64,000 bases of DNA from Fictibacillus fluitans (GCF_030418125.1 NZ_JAUHTR010000007.1:1-64000), one strand, 5' to 3'; shown: positions 19,010-28,982, numbered from the stretch's first letter. Notes: a model not told the origin generated them from the sequence alone. Made by a program: numbers and translations.

Positions 19010-20512
19010 TCAGATGACCTCCTTTTTCTCTTGCTCTGTGTTATTGTTCCAGCCTTTAGCAGAGAAGAGGATCCCAATTATAATGACAGCTGCAGCCACG
19101 AGCCATCCTGCGTACGTAACCAGCTGAGTAGAATAGTCCCCATAGTTACTTGCAATATTTTGCTTGATATTATCGTACATCATGTAACCCAAAACAACTG
19201 GTGTTAATACCCCAAGACAGATTTTCCACCACAGACCTGTAAGAAGGTCTGAAACACCGTTTGCATGATGCTGAAGTCCTCCAAGCTGCTTAAAGAACCA
19301 GGCTACGAGAATAACTTCTACCAGTCCCGCAAGAGCGATACCGAGATTATTGATAAAGTAATCCACTACATCGAGCAAATACATTCCGCCATTTGTAGCG
19401 TAAAGAAGAGAAATAACGGTAGCAATCAGTCCGCCTGTAAGCACTGCTTTTGTACGGGAGATATTGAACTTCTCCTGCACGGCAGCTACATAGGTTTCAC
19501 AAATGGAGATCAGGGAAGTCATTCCTGCAAAAACAAGGGAAAGGAAGAACAAGACCCCGAATAATCCGTTAAGTCCAGGGAATTCATTGATGATGTTCGG
19601 AAAGACCACGAAGGCAAGTCCTATGCCGCCGCTTACCACCTTCTCCACCGGAACCCCTTGCTGCATGGCCATGAATCCTAATGCGGCAAATACACCAATA
19701 CCCGCCAGCAACTCGAATCCTGAATTCGCAAATGCTGTTATAAACGCATTGTTGTTGATGTCCGATTTTTTCGGAAGATAACTGGAATACGTAATCATTA
19801 TGGCGAAAGCAATGGACAGCGAGAAGAAAATCTGGCCGTAGGCAGCTACCCAAACTTTACCGTCCGCAATCTTGCTCCAATCCGGCTTAAAAAATGCTTC
19901 GAGCCCCTGTGTGGCTCCATCGAGCGTTAATGCCCGTACAACGATGATCAAAAACATGACCACAAGCGCCGGTATAAATATTTTATTAAGTCTTTCTATC
20001 CCTTTGGATACGCCTTTGTATAGAACAATAAGGGTAACCAGCCAGACGAAAAGGAGAGGAACCACTACTCCCGGTACAAGTCCTCCGATTTCACCCGGCT
20101 TCTCTGAAAGTTTTAATACCTTGCCAAAGAAAAAGCCTTCTGTATCTGCCCCCCATTTGGTGCCGAGCGAATAAATACAGAACTTTACCGCCCAAGCGAT
20201 GATGACCGCATAATAGGTTGAAATGACGAAGGCAATCAGTACCTGCCACCAGCCCAGCCATTCAGCTTTTTTGTTCATTCTGAAAAGCGAAAGCGGAGCC
20301 GAACCCCTGAATTTGTGCCCGAGGGTAAATTCCAGAATCAAGATAGGAATACCTGCTGTTAAGAGCGCAAATAAATAAGGAAAGAAAAAGGCGCCTCCCC
20401 CATTTTCATACGCTACTGCCGGGAATCTCCAGATATTACCCAGTCCGACAGCTGAACCTACAGCTGCCAGAATAAAGCCATATCTTGAACCCCATTGTTG
20501 TCTCTTTTCCAT
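19010..20512 (-). CDS. NSS/SNF-family sodium-dependent amino acid transporter (MetP-like)
   Basis: A 500-residue membrane protein with about 12 helices. The first helix carries the NSS signature GSAVGLGNIWRFP (residues about 19-31), which holds sodium and substrate sites. A paired one-helix subunit downstream points to the MetPS type, which imports methionine and alanine; substrate remains inference. The start at 20512 follows GGGGGC; the 28 extra residues of the open frame lack a ribosome site. No SAM riboswitch precedes it, unlike metY and metNIQ. Confidence 0.88.
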   Translation of the reverse strand: MEKRQQWGSRYGFILAAVGSAVGLGNIWRFPAVAYENGGGAFFFPYLFALLTAGIPILILEFTLGHKFRGSAPLSLFRMNKKAEWLGWWQVLIAFVISTYYAVIIAWAVKFCIYSLGTKWGADTEGFFFGKVLKLSEKPGEIGGLVPGVVVPLLFVWLVTLIVLYKGVSKGIERLNKIFIPALVVMFLIIVVRALTLDGATQGLEAFFKPDWSKIADGKVWVAAYGQIFFSLSIAFAIMITYSSYLPKKSDINNNAFITAFANSGFELLAGIGVFAALGFMAMQQGVPVEKVVSGGIGLAFVVFPNIINEFPGLNGLFGVLFFLSLVFAGMTSLISICETYVAAVQEKFNISRTKAVLTGGLIATVISLLYATNGGMYLLDVVDYFINNLGIALAGLVEVILVAWFFKQLGGLQHHANGVSDLLTGLWWKICLGVLTPVVLGYMMYDNIKQNIASNYGDYSTQLVTYAGWLVAAAVIIIGILFSAKGWNNNTEQEKKEVI

Positions 20513-20639
20513 CCGTATGCCCCCTAACTTGTAAGATATATGAAATAATTCAGATAATTTCGTCTTTACTATACGTTTTTCTAGGCAGAAAGTCAAAGGT
20601 TTTTTCGGATTTTATGTCGAATCCTGTACTTTTTACCCA

Positions 20640-20680
20640 TAATAAAAGCCCTCCTTCCTTTGTATGGAAAGAGGACTTCA
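20640..20680 (-). terminator. Terminator after thyA-dfrA
   Basis: On the minus strand AAGTCCTCTTTCC (20678-20666) pairs with GGAAGGAGGGCTT (20658-20646) using two wobble pairs and a 7-base loop, followed by TTATT. It lies just past the dfrA stop. Confidence 0.7.
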
Positions 20681-20685
20681 TGAGT

Positions 20686-21162
20686 TTATTTTTTCTCTAA
20701 CGTGAGAAATTCGTGTGGATATTTATTTTTTTCATCAAGAATACCGTTTGATCGTTCAACAACGTTCCATTCAGATTCATTATATTCGGGAAAGTAAGTA
20801 TCTCCCTCAAACGACTCGTCAATATGCGTAACGTACATTCGCTCTACATAAGGCATAAACAGACGGAAGACCTCTGCTCCTCCAATCACGCAAAGCTCTC
20901 CGTCCTGCCTGTCCAGCGCGTCCTGAACCGTATGCAAAACAGTGCAGCCTTCCGGTTGATATGATTTATCTCTTGTTAAGATAATATTTTCACGTCCGGG
21001 GAGCGGCCGTCTGATGGAATCATAGGTCTTGCGTCCCATCAGGATCGGTTTACCCATGGTCACTTTTTTAAAATGTTTCAAATCTGCGGGCAGATGCCAT
21101 GGCAGATCATTCTGCTTCCCGATCAAACGATTCTTGTCCATTGCGAACACGTAGGAAATCAT
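20686..21162 (-). CDS. dfrA: Dihydrofolate reductase
   Basis: A 158-residue DHFR that regenerates tetrahydrofolate from the dihydrofolate made by ThyA. It has the substrate-loop [11 protein letters not shown] (about residues 18-28) and the NADPH-binding GRKTYDSI and VIGGAEV motifs. It overlaps thyA by four bases (ATGA), so the pair is coupled. Symbols folA and dfrA are both used. Nothing suggests an acquired trimethoprim-resistance form. Confidence 0.96.
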   Translation of the reverse strand: MISYVFAMDKNRLIGKQNDLPWHLPADLKHFKKVTMGKPILMGRKTYDSIRRPLPGRENIILTRDKSYQPEGCTVLHTVQDALDRQDGELCVIGGAEVFRLFMPYVERMYVTHIDESFEGDTYFPEYNESEWNVVERSNGILDEKNKYPHEFLTLEKK

Positions 21163-21953
21163 ACGGAAACCTCGCCCTTGATTTTGGGATGATGCTCATA
21201 ATTCAAAAGCTCAAAGTCATCAATTGTAAAATCAAAAATGGACTTTACTTCCGGATTGATTTTCATGGTCGGCAGCGGCTTCGGATCCCTTGTCAGCTGC
21301 AGCTTCACCTGTTCCAAATGATTTAAATAGATGTGAGCATCACCCACCGTATGGATAAATTCTCCCGGTTTGAGGTCACACACTTGTGCAATCATCATGG
21401 TCAGCAAGGCATACGACGCAATGTTAAACGGCACGCCTAGGAAGAGGTCTGCGGACCGTTGGTAAAGCTGGCAGGATAATTTTTCATCAGCAACATAAAA
21501 TTGAAAAAGGGTATGGCATGGCGGGAGTGCCATATTGGGAACATCGGCCGGGTTCCATGCGGAAACAAGCAGTCTTCTTGAATCCGGGTTATGTTTTATA
21601 TCATGAATCAGATTGGAGATTTGGTCAATGGTCTCCCCGTTTGGCGCCTGCCATGAGCGCCATTGATGGCCGTATACCGGGCCGAGATCACCATTTTCAT
21701 CTGCCCATTCATCCCAGATAGTTACCTTGTTCTCACGCAAATAGGCGATGTTTGTATCACCTTTTAAAAACCAAAGCAATTCATGAATGATGGAACGCAA
21801 CGCCAGCTTTTTGGTGGTTACTACCGGAAATCCATCCTGGAGATTGTACCTCATCTGCCGTCCAAAAACAGAGATGGTTCCTGTGCCTGTCCGGTCTTCT
21901 TTTTTTGTTCCGTTTTCCAGTGTATCCTGAAGCAAATCCAGATATTGTCTCAT
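21159..21953 (-). CDS. thyA: Thymidylate synthase
   Basis: Methylates dUMP to dTMP using methylene-tetrahydrofolate. The 264-residue length is the short, E. coli-like form (ThyB type in Bacillus subtilis). Cys146 in PPCHTLF is the nucleophile, and [10 protein letters not shown] and [12 protein letters not shown] are the phosphate and nucleotide motifs. GAGAGGTG precedes the start. It is the first gene of a two-gene unit with dfrA. Confidence 0.97.
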   Translation of the reverse strand: MRQYLDLLQDTLENGTKKEDRTGTGTISVFGRQMRYNLQDGFPVVTTKKLALRSIIHELLWFLKGDTNIAYLRENKVTIWDEWADENGDLGPVYGHQWRSWQAPNGETIDQISNLIHDIKHNPDSRRLLVSAWNPADVPNMALPPCHTLFQFYVADEKLSCQLYQRSADLFLGVPFNIASYALLTMMIAQVCDLKPGEFIHTVGDAHIYLNHLEQVKLQLTRDPKPLPTMKINPEVKSIFDFTIDDFELLNYEHHPKIKGEVSV

Positions 21954-22138
21954 TCGGGCCGTGCACCTCTCTTAATCATTTCTACTTCCTCTATCCTACC
22001 TTAAATAATACAAGGATTAAAGTCGAAAAATGTTTGTCTCATTTTAATTACATTTTTGAAATTTTCGCGCATTTTGTCTCTATCATTGGTATACTGATAG
22101 TGGAGTTAACTTGGTATTGAAATACAGGGGGGATGACC

Positions 22139-22321
22139 TTGGATTTCAAAAGGCTGTTACAATGGATGTATTACTTGCAGATTGCCTTTTTTGTTAGCGG
22201 CGTTTATCTTTTGTTTGTGTATATCCTTACCAGCAATACGAAACGGGTTCAGGTCATGATTGGCGTTCTTTGCTTTAACCTCATAGCGATAAAATTAATG
22301 AAAGACCGTTATAAAATTTAA
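22139..22321 (+). CDS. Small membrane protein of unknown function
   Basis: A 60-residue protein with two predicted transmembrane helices (about residues 9-30 and 38-54) and basic ends. I do not recognise a family. I prefer the TTG at 22139 because the GGGGGG ribosome site is 6 bases upstream; the ATG at 22133 directly abuts that G-run. It is alone between divergent thyA and convergent yunC and ends at a perfect 13-bp terminator, which argues that it is a real gene. Confidence 0.65.
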   Translation: MDFKRLLQWMYYLQIAFFVSGVYLLFVYILTSNTKRVQVMIGVLCFNLIAIKLMKDRYKI

Positions 22322-22355
22322 AAAACTGTACTCGAAAATGGAGTACAGTTTTTCT
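22319..22355. terminator. Bidirectional terminator before yunC
   Basis: A perfect 13-bp stem AAAAACTGTACTC (22321-22333) / GAGTACAGTTTTT (22341-22353) has a 7-base loop. Confidence 0.9.
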
Positions 22356-22658
22356 TTATACCATTTTAAGAAGTGCGTCCCTGCCGGACATTCCCACTTC
22401 TATGCCAATGGCATATGCTTCGGTTGTAATAGATTCCAACGGTGCGTTTATGAGCTGATCAATCGTTCGTACACCAACAGCTCTCCCTGCAATTATTTTG
22501 CGGTCAGAGAGCTTTTCATTAAGGAGGCTCACATCTAAAGCCCCGCACATGATATAGCCTTTGTCATTGTAGACCGCAAGCAAATTGGTTTTGGGCAGCT
22601 GGACGGTTACCGCAGTGAATGGGTTTCCGTCAATGATAACCGGGTTCAATTCAATCAC
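22356..22658 (-). CDS. yunC: YunC, DUF1805 family protein
   Basis: A 100-residue member of the YunC/DUF1805 family. It carries the typical KTNLLAVYNDKGYIMCGALD block (about residues 23-42) and the AGRAVGVRT motif. Function is unknown. It starts with GTG behind AAAGGGGTG. It lies downstream of yunD on the same strand, as in Bacillus subtilis, and ends at a strong terminator. Confidence 0.88.
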   Translation of the reverse strand: MIELNPVIIDGNPFTAVTVQLPKTNLLAVYNDKGYIMCGALDVSLLNEKLSDRKIIAGRAVGVRTIDQLINAPLESITTEAYAIGIEVGMSGRDALLKMV

Positions 22659-22717
22659 GCTTCCACCCCTTTCCTCCTATACTTTATGTACAAGATGAGA
22701 AAGAGTGCGTCCACGTT

Positions 22718-24112
22718 TTACCCAATCATGGATGAGAGCTTCCATTCCAGGAGGTCACGGAGTGTTTCCGGAAGCATAAAGGTTTTATTCTTGTTGCGTG
22801 CAATCGCAGGATACAGCTTGCCAAATGTAAACATGTCAATGACGGCAACCCTGTAGATTTCTTCATCTTTGACCGGTTCTCCGTTCATTTCAATACGCCT
22901 TACATGCAGCTGCCGGTCTTCAAGCAGCTCTTCCTCTGCCGTAATTCCTGAAAAGGCCATCCGCCCCATCACTTTGCCGCGGAAGCCAAATCCCTTCACT
23001 TCCCTGTGAATCATCTCCTGGCTCAGACTGGCATTCACAATTTCCTTTATTTCGTCACCGGTTAAATCCACCAGACATGGATTAATCGGATGCGGACAAA
23101 TCCGGTGCAGATCGCCTTTTGTTACAGTGCCTGCAGGAAGGCTTTCCAGTATAACGCCGGCATTAATCATGGAATAAGAGGTCCCGCACCATTCCTTCAG
23201 TGCATCTGCCATCAGCTGGCCAAATGGCGAAGGCTCATACCATGAGATATGGAGAGGATGCTCCAGTGTTCCCACTTCTTGTTTCAGCTCTGTTTCTCCT
23301 TTAAGCCTCAGATCGTTTAAAAGCTGCTGTCCTTCCAGGTCTTCCTCTTCATCGAAGGGGTCAATCAGGACGGCAGATTTAGAGGTGATCTCCTTGGTAG
23401 ATGCGTCATATTGCACCTGGACTTCTCCCAGATACGTACCGAATTTCCCTGTCTGGGCAATAAGCGTTCCATTGATCTCCCTGCCCCGTGGAAGCACGTG
23501 ATGCGTATGAGCTCCCAGAATCAGATCGATGCCTTCAATTTCTTCCGCCATTCTTTCATCAAAATTTAATCCCAGATGTGAGAGTACAATGACGATGTCG
23601 CTTTTCCTTTTCAGCTCATCAACAATCTCCGGCAGCAGCAGAAAAGGATCTTTCACCTGCCATCCAAGAGATTGATAGAACGCCTGGAAAGCAATGGTTA
23701 CGCCAGTGACACCAATCTTAAGTCCATCTTTTGTTGTAAAAATCTCAGATACTTTTGCCCATGGCGGGCGCTCTCCCTGGTCATTAAAAATATTGGCCGC
23801 AAGAACGGGAAAGTCTGCTTTGGTATAGAGGGCTTCCAGTTCGTCTTTTGTCAGAGTTATGCCCTCATTGTTTCCGATCGTCGCCGCATGCGTGCCGGCC
23901 TGATTCAATAAAAGAGTGTTGCCCTGGCCAAGCGTTCCCTCGGTTAGCGGGTTAGCCCGGTCCATAAAGTCACCGCAGTCAAAATAAAAGATGGGCTCTT
24001 CTTTTTCCTGCGCTTTTTTTTGCGCCGTTTTTATATGATGAACAATTCGTGTCCAGCTTTCAAAATGGCTGTGAATATCATTCGTATGATAAATGGTTAG
24101 TGTATTTAGCAT
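22718..24112 (-). CDS. yunD: YunD, bifunctional metallophosphatase/5'-nucleotidase
   Basis: A 464-residue protein. The N-terminal calcineurin-like phosphoesterase has metal ligands in NDIHSH (11-16), GDFMDR, GNNEG, SHLGLNFD and GAHTHH. The C-terminal 5'-nucleotidase domain (about residues 280-460) binds nucleotide. Unlike most relatives it has no signal peptide, so it should act in the cytosol. YunD of Bacillus has the same layout. The start follows AGGGGGC. Confidence 0.9.
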   Translation of the reverse strand: MLNTLTIYHTNDIHSHFESWTRIVHHIKTAQKKAQEKEEPIFYFDCGDFMDRANPLTEGTLGQGNTLLLNQAGTHAATIGNNEGITLTKDELEALYTKADFPVLAANIFNDQGERPPWAKVSEIFTTKDGLKIGVTGVTIAFQAFYQSLGWQVKDPFLLLPEIVDELKRKSDIVIVLSHLGLNFDERMAEEIEGIDLILGAHTHHVLPRGREINGTLIAQTGKFGTYLGEVQVQYDASTKEITSKSAVLIDPFDEEEDLEGQQLLNDLRLKGETELKQEVGTLEHPLHISWYEPSPFGQLMADALKEWCGTSYSMINAGVILESLPAGTVTKGDLHRICPHPINPCLVDLTGDEIKEIVNASLSQEMIHREVKGFGFRGKVMGRMAFSGITAEEELLEDRQLHVRRIEMNGEPVKDEEIYRVAVIDMFTFGKLYPAIARNKNKTFMLPETLRDLLEWKLSSMIG

Positions 24113-24198
24113 AATGCCCCCTGAACCTTAAGAACCTGCCAAAACTAAGGCAGGTCAAGCTGTATAGTATTTCGATTATAACGCAAGGCTTGTGTGCA

Positions 24199-25044
24199 TT
24201 AAAATAAATCCAGCTGCCTTGGCGAAAGCCCTTCATAATCCAGATGAAGCATGTCAATAAACTGTCTCGCGTTATCAGCTGCATCTCCGCCGGAATTATT
24301 GTTAAACAGCACAACAATATCTTTGGACTGCTTATTTAACGCTTCAACATGTTGTTTCCATTCCAATAACTCTTTTTTATTATACCTGTACAGATACCGC
24401 ACTTCTCTCCAGTTAGCTTGTCCATGATTGTTCCATCCATGTACATTTCTCCCATGGAGCCTGATGATGGTTACGTCCGGTGAAGCAGGTTCCAGAACTG
24501 TCGGGACTGAGCCCTGTCCTGCCTGGGGTTCATCACAGATGGTATGGATCCATTGCTCGTCCTTCATAAAGTCCACCGTCTTGTCCTTCATTTCATCCGT
24601 AAACCAGGATTGATGCCGGAATTCCAGCGCCACCGGAATATCTTCCATCATCTCGCGCGTAAACCTGAGCATCTGGACGCTTTCCTTGTCACATTCCAAC
24701 CAGGGCGGATACTGAAAAAGAACGGCCTTCATTTTTCCGGCTTCCATCACCGGCTTAATGGACTCCTTAAAAAGGTCGAACATTTCCTTCGTCGTTTCAA
24801 AAGGAATTTTCCCTCGGGCATGACCGGTCATTCCCTGATAAGCTTTAATGACGAATGAAAAGCGGTCCGGTGTATCCTTGATCCATTTTTGATAATTCTT
24901 CAGCGGCTGTATCGCATAAAACGATGCATCCACTTCCACAACAGGAAAATAACCGCTGTAAAGCTTTAATTTATCGGTAGATTTCGTCCCTTCCGGGTAT
25001 AAAGACTGGTGATCACCCCAGCCGGTCACTCCAACTAATATCAT
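24199..25044 (-). CDS. yunF: YunF, DUF72 family protein
   Basis: A 281-residue DUF72 protein with a TIM-barrel-like fold. It has the usual opening VGVTGWGD, the FYAIQPLKNYQKW region (about residues 45-57), the EFRHQSWF motif near residue 150 and FNNNSGGDAADNA near the end. The biochemical role of the family is not established. The ATG at 25044 follows AGAGGAG, giving the usual length. It lies upstream of yunD in the same direction. Confidence 0.88.
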   Translation of the reverse strand: MILVGVTGWGDHQSLYPEGTKSTDKLKLYSGYFPVVEVDASFYAIQPLKNYQKWIKDTPDRFSFVIKAYQGMTGHARGKIPFETTKEMFDLFKESIKPVMEAGKMKAVLFQYPPWLECDKESVQMLRFTREMMEDIPVALEFRHQSWFTDEMKDKTVDFMKDEQWIHTICDEPQAGQGSVPTVLEPASPDVTIIRLHGRNVHGWNNHGQANWREVRYLYRYNKKELLEWKQHVEALNKQSKDIVVLFNNNSGGDAADNARQFIDMLHLDYEGLSPRQLDLF

Positions 25045-25097
25045 TGGGATTCTCCTCTTTGACAATAAGTTTACTATTCTATTCCCCAAATTCCATT

Positions 25098-25134
25098 ATG
25101 TAAAAAAGCGAACCCCCTTCGGTGTCCGCTTGTA
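25098..25134 (-). terminator. Terminator after the glycerate kinase gene
   Basis: On the minus strand AAGCGGACACC pairs with GGGGGTTCGCTT around a GAA loop, followed by TTTT. It lies 85 bases past the kinase stop. Confidence 0.65.
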
Positions 25135-25217
25135 TTCATATCTTCTCATTTAAAAAGAAAAAGAGGGAACATACGCACCCGCTTCTTCCATAATTATCTC
25201 AAAATCTGATATCGATA

Positions 25218-26384
25218 TCAAGTATTTGCTTCCCGCTTGCCACGCAAAGAGGAGCTTTCTATTTTCATGGATGCCGCAATGTTCCTGGCTGTTCTTTCCA
25301 TGTTTTGACCCGCTTGTTCAAAAGCTTCTGAGAGCGAAGTAACGCCTGGAACAATGCTGAACAGTGCGTCGATTCCGTGCTCATAAACCACGCTGCTGTC
25401 ATCAGAGAGAGAGCCTGCGAGCGCAATGACCGGCACCCCGTACTTTTTCGCTGCTTTTGCAACACCAACTGGGGTTTTACCGCAGATGGTTTGACTGTCG
25501 ATGCGGCCTTCGCCTGTGATCACAAGATCCGCATCCTTCACGACATCCTCAAAGTTGACAGCTTGAAGTACAATTTCGATTCCTCTTTTAAGCTCTGCAT
25601 TAAGAACTCCCATCAGGCTTGCTCCAAGTCCTCCTGCTGCACCCGCCCCTTCTTTGTTTCTCAATGACATTCCCAATGTTTTTTCAGCGATGTCGGCAAA
25701 GTGTGACAGGCTTCGATCAAGCTCTTCCACCATACCGGGAGTTGCCCCTTTTTGGGGACCAAACACAACGGATGCTCCCCTGGGACCTGTTAACGGATTA
25801 TCCACATCACAGGCAACTTGAATGCGTACTGCCTGAAGCCTCGGATCAAGACCAGATAAGTCAATGGAAGCAAGTTGGGCAAGTGAACCTCCTCCAGGTT
25901 CAATTTCATTTCCTGAAGGGTCCATCAAGCTTCCGCCAAGCGCCTGTATCATACCGGCTCCTCCATCATTTGTTGCACTTCCGCCGATTCCCACAATAAT
26001 GTCCTCTGCACCATAATCCAGAGCAGCCAGGATTAATTCTCCCGTACCTTTAGTTGTAGTGATGAGCGGATTCCTGCTTCCTTGTGGCACAAGATGGAGC
26101 CCTGACGCTGCGGCCATTTCAATCACGGCTGTTTTTTTATCTCCCATCATTCCAAAGAACGCCTGAACCGGTTCTCCCAGCGGACCTGTCACCTCACATT
26201 CCACGATCGAACCGTTAGTGGCATCCACCAGGGATTGAACCGTTCCTTCCCCTCCATCTGCCATGGGCAGCTTTATATACTCCGCGTCCGGAAAAATCCC
26301 CTTAAGTCCCTTTTCAATCGCATGGGCCGCCTCCAACGCCGATAAACTTTCCTTAAATGAATCAGGAGCAATCACAATTTTCAC
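25218..26384 (-). CDS. Glycerate kinase (GlxK/GarK family)
   Basis: A 388-residue type I glycerate kinase that phosphorylates D-glycerate, usually at the 2-position. The opening MKIVIAPDSFKESLSA, GGEGT near residue 47, GIGGSATNDGGAG near residue 135 and GEGRIDSQT near residue 290 are family hallmarks. I start at GTG 26384, with AAAGGTG 8 bases upstream; two more in-frame GTGs lie 6 and 9 bases earlier. It sits behind a GntP permease and is divergent from a CdaR regulator, so it likely serves uptake and use of glycerate or sugar acids. Confidence 0.92.
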   Translation of the reverse strand: MKIVIAPDSFKESLSALEAAHAIEKGLKGIFPDAEYIKLPMADGGEGTVQSLVDATNGSIVECEVTGPLGEPVQAFFGMMGDKKTAVIEMAAASGLHLVPQGSRNPLITTTKGTGELILAALDYGAEDIIVGIGGSATNDGGAGMIQALGGSLMDPSGNEIEPGGGSLAQLASIDLSGLDPRLQAVRIQVACDVDNPLTGPRGASVVFGPQKGATPGMVEELDRSLSHFADIAEKTLGMSLRNKEGAGAAGGLGASLMGVLNAELKRGIEIVLQAVNFEDVVKDADLVITGEGRIDSQTICGKTPVGVAKAAKKYGVPVIALAGSLSDDSSVVYEHGIDALFSIVPGVTSLSEAFEQAGQNMERTARNIAASMKIESSSLRGKREANT

Positions 26385-26402
26385 ATCCACCACACCTTTC
26401 TG

Positions 26403-27671
26403 CTATCCAAAAAATTTAAACACACCAAAGATCAGTGTCGAGATGACCGCCAGAGTGAGCCCAATCAGAGATTCATAGGGCATAAGCTTCAATCGTTCCT
26501 TGATATTCATGTTGACACTTCCTGCCGTTGCGTGAAAGAAGCTGCCGTGCGGCATATGGTCAAGCACTGTGGCACCTGCGTGGACCATTGCAGCTCCCGC
26601 AAGGGCTGAAACCCCAAGCCCGATAATCGTACTGGCAAAAACACTGCTCGCCACGGCGGTACCCGCTGTTGTGGACGCAGTAGCACCGGACATCAGGATC
26701 CCTGACACAGGAGCCAGTAAAAAGGCCGGCATACCGGAAGCGTTCAAGCCTTGCACAATTACATCCTTTAATGAAGAATTAGCAATAATTCCTGCCAACG
26801 TTCCCGTTCCCAGAAGCATGATCGCCACGCCTGACATTTTGCTTAACCCCGAAACTGCATAATCATTAATCTTCTTTGTTTTTTTCATGGCAATGGCACC
26901 AATCAGCCCGCCAATCGGCAGTGCAATCATTGGATCAATCGTAATATTGAACAGCGGCCTTAAGGCCAGCAAAACAATGGTAACAAGAGGTCCTGCCAAT
27001 GCAGCTATAAACAATGGAACATCATTATTGTCTGTTGCATTAATATCTTCTATCTGTACCTCTGTCCCTTTATGAACAAGCCTTTTTGCCAGGATGTAGG
27101 TTACAGCTACTCCAAAGACAGCGGGTATCACTCCGGCTGCCATCACGGATGTTAACGGTACATGGAACGCATCTGAAGCGGCAATGGCATTCGGGTTCGG
27201 CGACATAATATTTCCTGCCTTTCCGCCGCCAATCATCGCAAGCAGTATCGCTGTTTTGGAAAGACCGGCACGTTTGGCTATGGCAAGTGCGATTGGCGAG
27301 ACCGTGATAACAGCGACGTCCACGAACACTCCGACAGCGGTCAGGATCATGGTGGCTATGGCCAGTGCCAATAAGGCACGCGATTGCCCAATTTTATTTA
27401 CGATGGTTTCAGCTATAGAGGAGGCCGCTCCTGATTCGATCAGCACTCCTGCCAGAATACCAGCCGCCAGGATTCTTAATACTGCCGGAATAATATCTTT
27501 TGCTCCTGACATCATTAAATTAACCGTTTGGGCAATGTCAGCGCCTCCAATCAATCCCCCGATGAAGGCTCCCGCAACCATTCCGTATGCAGGCGGTACT
27601 TTTTTCAAGATCAGTATAATTGCAATCAATAAAGCACTAATTGCCCCTAAAGCGCTTACAGTAATATCCAT
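26403..27671 (-). CDS. GntP-family permease (glycerate/gluconate type)
   Basis: A 422-residue membrane protein with about 12 helices and the Gly-rich GntP repeats (GAFIGGLIGG near residue 36, IGGGKAGNIMSPNPNA near residue 150, ATASTTAGTAVA near residue 335). GntP members import gluconate, glycerate, hydroxybutyrate and similar acids by proton symport. Cotranscription with glycerate kinase, 18 bases downstream, points to glycerate or a related acid. GGGAGG lies before the ATG. Confidence 0.9.
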   Translation of the reverse strand: MDITVSALGAISALLIAIILILKKVPPAYGMVAGAFIGGLIGGADIAQTVNLMMSGAKDIIPAVLRILAAGILAGVLIESGAASSIAETIVNKIGQSRALLALAIATMILTAVGVFVDVAVITVSPIALAIAKRAGLSKTAILLAMIGGGKAGNIMSPNPNAIAASDAFHVPLTSVMAAGVIPAVFGVAVTYILAKRLVHKGTEVQIEDINATDNNDVPLFIAALAGPLVTIVLLALRPLFNITIDPMIALPIGGLIGAIAMKKTKKINDYAVSGLSKMSGVAIMLLGTGTLAGIIANSSLKDVIVQGLNASGMPAFLLAPVSGILMSGATASTTAGTAVASSVFASTIIGLGVSALAGAAMVHAGATVLDHMPHGSFFHATAGSVNMNIKERLKLMPYESLIGLTLAVISTLIFGVFKFFG

Positions 27672-27796
27672 GTTCTCTTTCCTCCCTGATGAACGAAGCT
27701 ACTCCGTTTATTGTAAGCGTTTTATTTATCGGAAGCATTGTGAAAGAGAATAAGGATTGAGAACAAAAACGAAAGTATTTTTGTGCAGATGCACAA

Positions 27797-28915
27797 TTAC
27801 CGAACATCGTGCAAAACGCTAGCCATATACAATTGGATCAGGTCTTTCGCCTGTCGAGGATCTTTGCCTGTTAGTTCCTTGATTTTATCAAGGCGGTACC
27901 TCAGCGTATTTCGGTGTATAAACAGGCTTTCCGCGATTTTGTTCAATTCTCCTCCTTCACGGAAATAAGCCTCCAGGGTGTCTGTCAGTTCTCCCTTTCG
28001 TCCCCGGTCAAGCAGTCTCTCATAGAACCCGAAGATCTGCTGCTCATGTTCATTCTGAACAAGCTTCGAGAGAAGGATTTCCAGCTGGAAGTCTTCATAA
28101 TCGTAATAACGGAGAGCAGGCTTTAGTTTAACTCCCACCTGGATTGCCTTTTTCGCCTGTCTGAATGATATTTTGATTTCATTTAGATTTCTGGCAGGCT
28201 GTCCCCATCCTAACAAAACATCCTCTCCCACTGCCTTTTGAAGCCTCTTGGATAAAATGTTGATACTTTCTTTTGAATGAACAATGCCGGTTTCTTTAAG
28301 CACCACCACTTCGTTATTAAACGTAATGCCTGTTAAAGCTGTGTTTTCCATTTCATACTGAACCAAACGTGCTAAGGTGTGATTGGATATATCTTCTGAG
28401 TTCAGAGATTTCAGGAGAAGGACGGTTCTCGGTTTTTCAAGATGAATTCCGAGCAATGCAGCACGTTCCTTCGTCCTTTCTTCATCTACCTGTTCTTCAG
28501 AGATCAGCAGATTGACAATCTCGCTCTGCATTCTTTGTTTCCATTGGACTCGCTCAAGCAGAAACGACTGCTCCAAGACGAGTTCTGCTGCCATTTTTAC
28601 GAGCTGCGCATAATGTTTAATGTCCTCAGGTTCACCTGTAATTCCGATGACACCGACGATTTGGTTGTTAAATCGGATGGGAAGGTTAATTCCCGGTTTT
28701 GCTCCCTTCATTTCTCCCGCTTTTCGTGAATCAATTTCAACACTCTCACCTTTTTGAAGAACAAGAAGGGCACCGTCATGGATCTGGTTCATCCTTTCAC
28801 TCTCCCCAGATCCGATAATCACTCCTTCGTTATTCATAACGTTGATATTTTGGTTTAATATTTTCATGGTTCGTTCAACGATTTCATTAGCCAGTTCATG
28901 CGTTAAAAATTGCAC
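27797..28915 (-). CDS. CdaR-family sugar diacid regulator
   Basis: A 372-residue transcription factor. The N-terminal diacid recognition domain (about residues 1-135) includes INVMNNEGVIIGSG and the ligand-binding QGINLPIRF-like GINLPIRFN. The C-terminal PucR-type HTH (SLFIHRNTLRYRLDKI) is near residue 335. CdaR activates sugar-acid and glycerate genes in response to glycerate in E. coli. It lies upstream of the permease-kinase pair on the same strand. I start at GTG 28915 by comparison with CdaR; an in-frame ATG at 28960 is possible. Confidence 0.85.
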   Translation of the reverse strand: MQFLTHELANEIVERTMKILNQNINVMNNEGVIIGSGESERMNQIHDGALLVLQKGESVEIDSRKAGEMKGAKPGINLPIRFNNQIVGVIGITGEPEDIKHYAQLVKMAAELVLEQSFLLERVQWKQRMQSEIVNLLISEEQVDEERTKERAALLGIHLEKPRTVLLLKSLNSEDISNHTLARLVQYEMENTALTGITFNNEVVVLKETGIVHSKESINILSKRLQKAVGEDVLLGWGQPARNLNEIKISFRQAKKAIQVGVKLKPALRYYDYEDFQLEILLSKLVQNEHEQQIFGFYERLLDRGRKGELTDTLEAYFREGGELNKIAESLFIHRNTLRYRLDKIKELTGKDPRQAKDLIQLYMASVLHDVR

Positions 28916-28982
28916 GTATCCATCCCTGCCTTCCTGTCTGTATCTTAACCAATTTACCATAGTGAAAATGCACAAGCATAAG

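Noticed and set aside
20686-21162. dfrA as an acquired trimethoprim-resistance gene
   Set aside because: It is coupled to thyA by a four-base overlap, in the normal housekeeping arrangement, and no mobile element is near.
24133-24155. Hairpin AACCTGCC / GGCAGGT between yunD and yunF read as a terminator
   Set aside because: No U-run follows on either strand, so it is only a possible RNA structure.
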